Shown here: one piece after another, positions 59,760 to 64,000 of the stretch
Layout: each line of letters starts with the position of its first letter
How positions within the stretch are numbered: position 1 is the stretch's first letter
Position numbers and translations under genes: made by a program
From: Sporosarcina sp. ACRSM
GTDB lineage: Bacteria > Bacillota > Bacilli > Bacillales_A > Planococcaceae
Length of the DNA stretch: 64,000 bases
Assembly (NCBI RefSeq): GCF_022346545.1
Contig: NZ_JAKRNU010000013.1
Span: 1 to 64,000, forward strand
Reading direction: 5' to 3'
The notes under the pieces: generated by a model
What the model saw: only the letters and a program-made list of their open reading frames with translations
Database searches by the model: none
What the model was told of the DNA's origin: nothing

Positions 59760-60244
59760 GAATACCCCGCCTCTCTGCTATTACTTATGAGTATTCAGCT
59801 AAAGGATTGTCTAATGACTAACGATACAGACAACTGTTACATTCCTATCAGCTTGCCATTTAGATAATAAACCTGTATTACGAAAAACGAAGTGTGATGG
59901 TCACGACAAACCTGCAATTTTTATAGGGAATCATATCTTTGGTGATCCGATTCCAACCGAGGCATTCTTCGACCGACCATAGTTATCTATTTCATACCAG
60001 GTACCTGAAATGCCCGTAATGAAAAATATGATCTCCTTTCTGGATATGAATAGACCTTCCGTGTTCTTGAAGTCCCTTCCACTGAAAAGGAAGATTATCC
60101 AACCACGGTGAAAAACTACTACAATCCACTCTTGTCCACCCCCTATTTATCCTATCTTATCAAACAACAAATTCCGAAACAGAAACTTCAAAATTTAGTA
60201 TTTTTTTCTAGGTTATGTAATTTTGTATAAGAACCTATACAATC
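59760..60244. other. Non-coding gap
   Basis: Low-complexity A/T-rich sequence without a frame of note. It contains AGGTACCTG near 59998, a motif shared with the short repeats of this region, and no clear promoter. Confidence 0.5.
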
Positions 60245-60281
60245 AAAAAAACTAGCCCATGGAATAAATTTTGGACTAGTT
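60245..60281 (-). terminator. Terminator of amidohydrolase operon
   Basis: On the minus strand AACTAGTCCA/TGGGCTAGTT with a 12-base loop is followed by TTTTTTTGATT. It lies 23 bp after the amidohydrolase stop. Confidence 0.88.
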
Positions 60282-60303
60282 CACATTTTTCTCTCTTATA
60301 GTT

Positions 60304-61521
60304 TTAGTATGAATTTGAGGGAACACGACTCGTTTCCGCATTATCGACCATACATTTTCCATTCACATAAACGGAATGAATATTGCGCAAGGTTGAAATA
60401 TTCTCCTCAGGTTCCCCGTAGACCAATAGTAAATCCGCTTTTTTACCTTTTTCGACACTCCCTATTACTTCCTGAACACCTAATGCTGCCGCCCCCATGT
60501 ACGTGGCTGATTGAATGACTTCTTGAGTACTCATTCCAAGCTGAGACATAATTTCCAACTCCGTAACATAGTCACCATGGAAGTTAAATGGCGTACCTGC
60601 ATCTGTTCCAACAGCGATTTTCACCCCTGCTTTATACGCTTTTTTAAAACTTTCTCTATGAGGAATCAGTGCTTCTCTATTTTTATCAACAGCATATTTT
60701 GGAATGCCTGCTTCTTCACCATACTTAATCACGTTTTGTGGGGCCGATAAGGTCGCCACCAAATACGTATTGTGCTCTAACATTAATTGAATGGCTTCAT
60801 CATCTAGTTCAACGCCATGTTCAATGGTGGTTACACCCGCACGAATTGCATTTTTTATTCCTTCATTCCCTTGTGCATGTGCAGCAGTCGTCTTGCCTGC
60901 ATTGTTAGCTTCGCAACAAGCTGCTTGCATTTCATCTTCTGAAAGCTGAGGTGCACCGGGTTTGACTCCTTTCGTTAAGCCCCCACCTGTTGCCATCATT
61001 TTCAGGACATCTGCCCCTGCCTTTATTTGAGTCCTAGCTGCTTTTCTTATCTCATCGATTCCATCCGCTTCTAGGGAAAAGAAGTGGCAATGCCCTCCTG
61101 TCATCACAATTGGCTGACCTGCGGCATATACAGTCGGTCCTTCCAGTATTCCTTGACTAATTGCATTCCGTAGGCTAATATCCACATTGTATTTGGAACC
61201 ACAATTTCTTACGGTTGTTACACCCGCGTTCAATTGCTTTTGCGCATTAACTAAAGAACGAAAGGCAGCAAAGGCTTCATTATCTTCTGATATTGTTTTC
61301 GAAATATCAGGGGCACCATCTAAATTTAAGTGGACATGCATATCAATCATCCCTGGTAAGCAACTTAAACCTTTACCATCAATTACTATATCCGCTTCTT
61401 TATCAATAGGTCCATTTCCACAAAATAATATCTCATTTTCATCAAATAATAAGGTTTGGTTTTTGAATACGCCACCTAAGCCATTATAAACCGTAACATT
61501 GGTGATTTTTGTTTTCATCAT
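60304..61521 (-). CDS. M38-type metal-dependent amidohydrolase
   Basis: 405 residues of the amidohydrolase superfamily, imidazolonepropionase/prolidase-like (Xaa-Pro or Xaa-Arg dipeptidase) branch. Metal ligands: DMHVHLN (HxH), Lys in ADVLKMMATGGG, TTAAHAQG, TTIEHGVE and VGTDAGTPFN (Asp). The start at 61521 is set by GGGG six bases upstream. It follows an AbgT-type transporter gene (18-bp gap), so the pair would import and cleave an N-acyl or dipeptide-like amide. The exact substrate is open. Confidence 0.9.
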   Translation of the reverse strand: MMKTKITNVTVYNGLGGVFKNQTLLFDENEILFCGNGPIDKEADIVIDGKGLSCLPGMIDMHVHLNLDGAPDISKTISEDNEAFAAFRSLVNAQKQLNAGVTTVRNCGSKYNVDISLRNAISQGILEGPTVYAAGQPIVMTGGHCHFFSLEADGIDEIRKAARTQIKAGADVLKMMATGGGLTKGVKPGAPQLSEDEMQAACCEANNAGKTTAAHAQGNEGIKNAIRAGVTTIEHGVELDDEAIQLMLEHNTYLVATLSAPQNVIKYGEEAGIPKYAVDKNREALIPHRESFKKAYKAGVKIAVGTDAGTPFNFHGDYVTELEIMSQLGMSTQEVIQSATYMGAAALGVQEVIGSVEKGKKADLLLVYGEPEENISTLRNIHSVYVNGKCMVDNAETSRVPSNSY

Positions 61522-61539
61522 TTTCATCCCCTTTTGATT

Positions 61540-63075
61540 TTAATTTAGAAATACGTCATAACCTGGACCAACCGGAATGCCTATTAAATACCAGATAACT
61601 AAGAATACAATCCATGCAACACCAAAAGAAATTGAATAAGGTAATAATACGGACATAAACCTTCCGATTTCTATCTTAGGCTCATATCTTTTAGCAAATG
61701 TGAGGGTGATTACGAAATACGCCATCATGGGTGTAATCGGATTTGTAATGGAATCACCGATCCGGTAGGCAACTTGAGTTAAAGCCGGGTCGATGTTTAA
61801 AATCATAAACATGGGAATAAACACTGGCGCAAGAAGTGCCCATTTCCCCGCGTTGCTCGAAATCATAAAGTTTATCAAGGCGACAACCAATACTAGACTC
61901 ACGATAAGTGGTAATCCTTCAAAACCAATAGCTGTTAAAAATGATGCAGATTTTATCGCAAGAACTTGACCAAGATTACTCCAATTAAAGTAAGCAATCA
62001 TTTGGGAAGCAACAAAAGCAAACACGATAAATGTCCCCATACCTGACATGGCTTTGGAAAAATGGAGAACTAGATCCTTATCTGATTTGAATTGGCGACT
62101 CACAATCCCATAAACAATGGATGGTATTAAAAAGAGCAACATCGTTAGAGGGACCAAAGATGCCATAAAAGGAGAACCTTCAATGATGGCACCCGTTTCT
62201 TGATTTCGTAAAATAGCGTTTTCCGGCAATACAGCTAACAATAAGACGACAATAAATAAGAGTAAGGAGAACCCTGCTGCTATTAACCCACGCTTATCTT
62301 CTGCTGTAACGTCATCTAATTTGTCTGGTTCATCCGTTATACCCGTGTATTTACCCAAATGCGGCTCTACAATCTTATTATTAACAAAAATCGCCACTGG
62401 AATTAAAAGAAAGAATGAAGCAGTGATAAAATAGTAATTCATTGCAGGATTAGCAACATAGGTAGAATCAATTAAACTTGCTGCTTCCTGCGTAAATCCA
62501 ACTAGCACAACATCCGTTGTATTAATGAGTAAATTTGCCGTAAATCCACCCGCTACGGAAGCATATCCAAGAGCCAAACCAGCCAGCGGATGCCTTCCTA
62601 CCGAATAAAAAATCATCGCTGCAATCGGTGGTATGATCATAAATGCAGCGTCTCCCGCTACATTTCCCATCATCCCGATAAAGACAATCGTAGGTACGAT
62701 TAATACCTTCGGAGAGCGCATGATTGTAACCTTCATCAAGGAAGTTAAAAGACCGGTAGATTCTGCTAAGCCAATACCAAACATAATCACCAGCACAAAT
62801 CCTAAAGGCGGAAAGGTAGCAAATACGCCAACAAATTCAGTTAATATTTTCCTAATACCATCTCCACTTAAAAGATTAACAACAGCAATCTTATCGCCTG
62901 TGGCAGGATTTACTGCGGATAGTCCAATGACTGCCCCGAGAGCCGAGGCGATTAATATGATACCTGACAAAATTACAAATAAGGTTACCGGATCCGGAAG
63001 CTTATTTCCCCATTTCTCAATCCAAGAAAGAAACCTTGTAAACCAGTTTTTTTGCTTCTTCTCCCCATTCCCCAC
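61540..63075 (-). CDS. AbgT-family transporter (second copy)
   Basis: 511 residues, the same family and topology as the protein at 10848-12365 (NKLPDPVTLFVIL start, GDAAFMIIPPIAAMIFY, ASVAGGFTANLLINTTD). The start is GTG with GAGAGG seven bases upstream. It is first in a two-gene operon with the M38-type amidohydrolase, whereas the first copy is with M20 enzymes, so the two paralogues probably take different amide substrates. Confidence 0.92.
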   Translation of the reverse strand: MGNGEKKQKNWFTRFLSWIEKWGNKLPDPVTLFVILSGIILIASALGAVIGLSAVNPATGDKIAVVNLLSGDGIRKILTEFVGVFATFPPLGFVLVIMFGIGLAESTGLLTSLMKVTIMRSPKVLIVPTIVFIGMMGNVAGDAAFMIIPPIAAMIFYSVGRHPLAGLALGYASVAGGFTANLLINTTDVVLVGFTQEAASLIDSTYVANPAMNYYFITASFFLLIPVAIFVNNKIVEPHLGKYTGITDEPDKLDDVTAEDKRGLIAAGFSLLLFIVVLLLAVLPENAILRNQETGAIIEGSPFMASLVPLTMLLFLIPSIVYGIVSRQFKSDKDLVLHFSKAMSGMGTFIVFAFVASQMIAYFNWSNLGQVLAIKSASFLTAIGFEGLPLIVSLVLVVALINFMISSNAGKWALLAPVFIPMFMILNIDPALTQVAYRIGDSITNPITPMMAYFVITLTFAKRYEPKIEIGRFMSVLLPYSISFGVAWIVFLVIWYLIGIPVGPGYDVFLN

Positions 63076-63344
63076 TCCAACACCTCTCCCTTATAATCTC
63101 CTATAGGCATTATTATAAAGGGAGAACATAGTTAAAAAAGTAAAGCACTTTACAATCATGACTATATGTTGAAATATTCCGTCATTTAAATATAAACGTA
63201 TGGCCAAACTCCACCTGTTGACACCGGTGGAATTCGAGAAAAGTGCCTGTACAAAATACAATTACGACAATTCAACAGACAATATAAATGTAAAAAATCA
63301 ACCGCGATATGATTCGAAATGACTTCCTATATTTTTATATTTCA

Positions 63345-63390
63345 TTGTAACGAATTGGCAGAATAGTGTCGTGCACAGGCTCCTGAAATC
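63345..63390 (+). repeat. Short repeat R3
   Basis: TTGTAACGAATTGGCAGAAT then AGTGTCGTGCACAGGCTCCT. It shares the front with R1 and the end with R2, so the three copies define one diverged element of about 42 bp. The 63076-63344 stretch otherwise shows no gene. Confidence 0.5.
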
Positions 63391-63497
63391 AACTCTATCT
63401 TCCAATCGGTCCAGGCGGGACGAAGAAACAGGTCTGTATGGTGGTCCTTCTGTCTATCCATTTAACACAATAAGCAACTGTTTCACTTTTAAAGGAA

Positions 63498-63653
63498 TTA
63501 ATACAATCTCTCATAGATTGGCAGCACTGTACTTCCTGTTGCAAGACCGAGTACATCGAGCTTTCCTTTATCCATTTGATCTTTCATCATCTGAAACACT
63601 TATTGTGCCGCTTCTTCCCGATCTTTGACTGTCAGTAGTGTGATATTTTTCAT
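63498..63653 (-). pseudogene. Glucosamine-6-phosphate deaminase (nagB-like) remnant
   Basis: The minus strand starts MKNITLLTVKDREEAAQ, meets TAA, and continues in frame VFQMMKDQMDKGKLDVLGLA then TGSTVLPIYERLY and a second TAA. The segment VLGLATGSTPLPxYxRL is the hallmark substrate-binding motif of NagB. Only about 50 of about 240 residues remain, with one internal stop, so it is a relic. Confidence 0.72.
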
Positions 63654-63702
63654 TTTATCACCTTGCCAAATCTATAAATTAAAATTTCCGGATAAATATA
63701 AC

Positions 63703-63740
63703 AATCCCTTAGCCACTTAGAAGTATTGACTAAGGGATTA
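63703..63740. terminator. Hairpin terminator
   Basis: AATCCCTTAG/CTAAGGGATT stem with an 18-base loop, between the nagB and mnaA relics. It may be the preserved terminator of a lost gene. Confidence 0.6.
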
Positions 63741-63844
63741 TCTGATTATCACAGCTGTTTTTTCATACTTGAAACAACCCTTTTACCGATCTTCCTCCAT
63801 CACGCATAGGATCCATTTTTACCCGAACGCAAAATGTGCCATCC

Positions 63845-63947
63845 CTTCACAATTCGGATAAGTATTTTAGTTCAATGACGAGCGGCGCCATTTAATTGCC
63901 TCAGGTCTTGTACCGAAAATCGTCATTACTTTATATCTTTTCTTCAA
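63845..63947 (-). pseudogene. UDP-GlcNAc 2-epimerase (mnaA-like) N-terminal remnant
   Basis: The minus strand reads LKKRYKVMTIFGTRPEAIK from a TTG at 63947, the start of MnaA/WecB proteins (MTIFGTRPEAIKMAPLV.EL). A one-base deletion after the lysine codon shifts the frame; in the next frame MAPLVIELKYLSEL follows, then a stop. The rest of the gene (about 350 residues) is absent. The downstream 63741-63844 is unrelated sequence. Sequence beyond 63947 to the window end shows no gene. Confidence 0.75.
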
Positions 63948-64000
63948 GTCATCTTCGCCATCCAACTATACTGGGGAGAAACATTTAGTCAAATGCACCC

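Noticed and set aside
63371-63628. 85-codon open frame on the plus strand
   Set aside because: It lies antisense to the nagB relic and has no ribosome site.

Overview
The window reads as a chromosomal segment of a low-GC Gram-positive of the order Bacillales, most likely a Sporosarcina-like member of the Caryophanaceae/Planococcaceae. The reasons are the Bacillus-type ribosome binding sites (AGGAGG-like), many GTG and TTG starts, SAM-I (S-box) riboswitches in front of methionine-salvage genes, a CcpA-type cre site, a SorC/DeoR-type regulator, and sigma-54 (RocR/BkdR-style) control of a catabolic operon. The genus is inferred; no rRNA or other marker gene is present.

Layout. 0-5 kb: a chemoreceptor, a PAS-GGDEF diguanylate cyclase preceded by its own c-di-GMP-I riboswitch, and a degenerate M50-like membrane protein. 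5-9 kb: decayed genes, then a Baeyer-Villiger monooxygenase/esterase pair with a divergent LuxR-type regulator. 9.4-16.7 kb: an AbgA/AbgT/AbgB/carbamoylase operon with a divergent winged-helix regulator. 17.3-21.9 kb: an NhaC antiporter with a PqqB-like hydrolase, a lipoprotein form of MTA/SAH nucleosidase, and a split chromate-type transporter. 22.3-30 kb: a seven-gene sugar operon (SorC regulator, zinc dehydrogenase, FGGY kinase, RbsA/RbsC/RbsB-like importer, DeoC aldolase) with a cre site. 30-34 kb: single genes (acyltransferase, cupin, Excalibur protein, SGNH hydrolase, MsrA) and a possible structured RNA. 34-42.5 kb: the methionine-salvage region (mtnD, mtnX, mtnW, mtnK) with three S-box riboswitches, one of them driving an MFS transporter, and a molybdopterin oxidoreductase in between. 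42.5-47.6 kb: glpD, mmsA with a decayed mmsB, and an uppS-type gene. 47.7-52.4 kb: a sigma-54 activator with three palindromic upstream sites, a canonical -24/-12 promoter, a CitMHS transporter and a split AtuA. 52.5-64 kb: accessory DNA with an orphan virus-like structural protein, an SsuABC-like importer, a phage-type replication protein, a ParB-like protein, a transposase (RAYT) relic, an M38 amidohydrolase with a second AbgT transporter, and nagB and mnaA relics.

The most unusual signal belongs to no gene. Five intergenic arrays (near 1, 2.3, 3.8, 16.7 and 46.5 kb; 48 motif copies counted by eye) carry a short core, consensus TTTGAKCRCK (variants TGAGCGCG and TGATCACT), every 20 or 21 bp. 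The mean step is close to 20.5 bp, about two helical turns, while the sequence between the cores varies. One array is in the opposite orientation. I know of no described element with this form.

A second theme is methylthioadenosine recycling. A surface-anchored nucleosidase could release methylthioribose outside the cell, an S-box-controlled MFS carrier could import it, and MtnK, MtnW, MtnX and MtnD would process it. The first two steps are inference from sequence and regulation.
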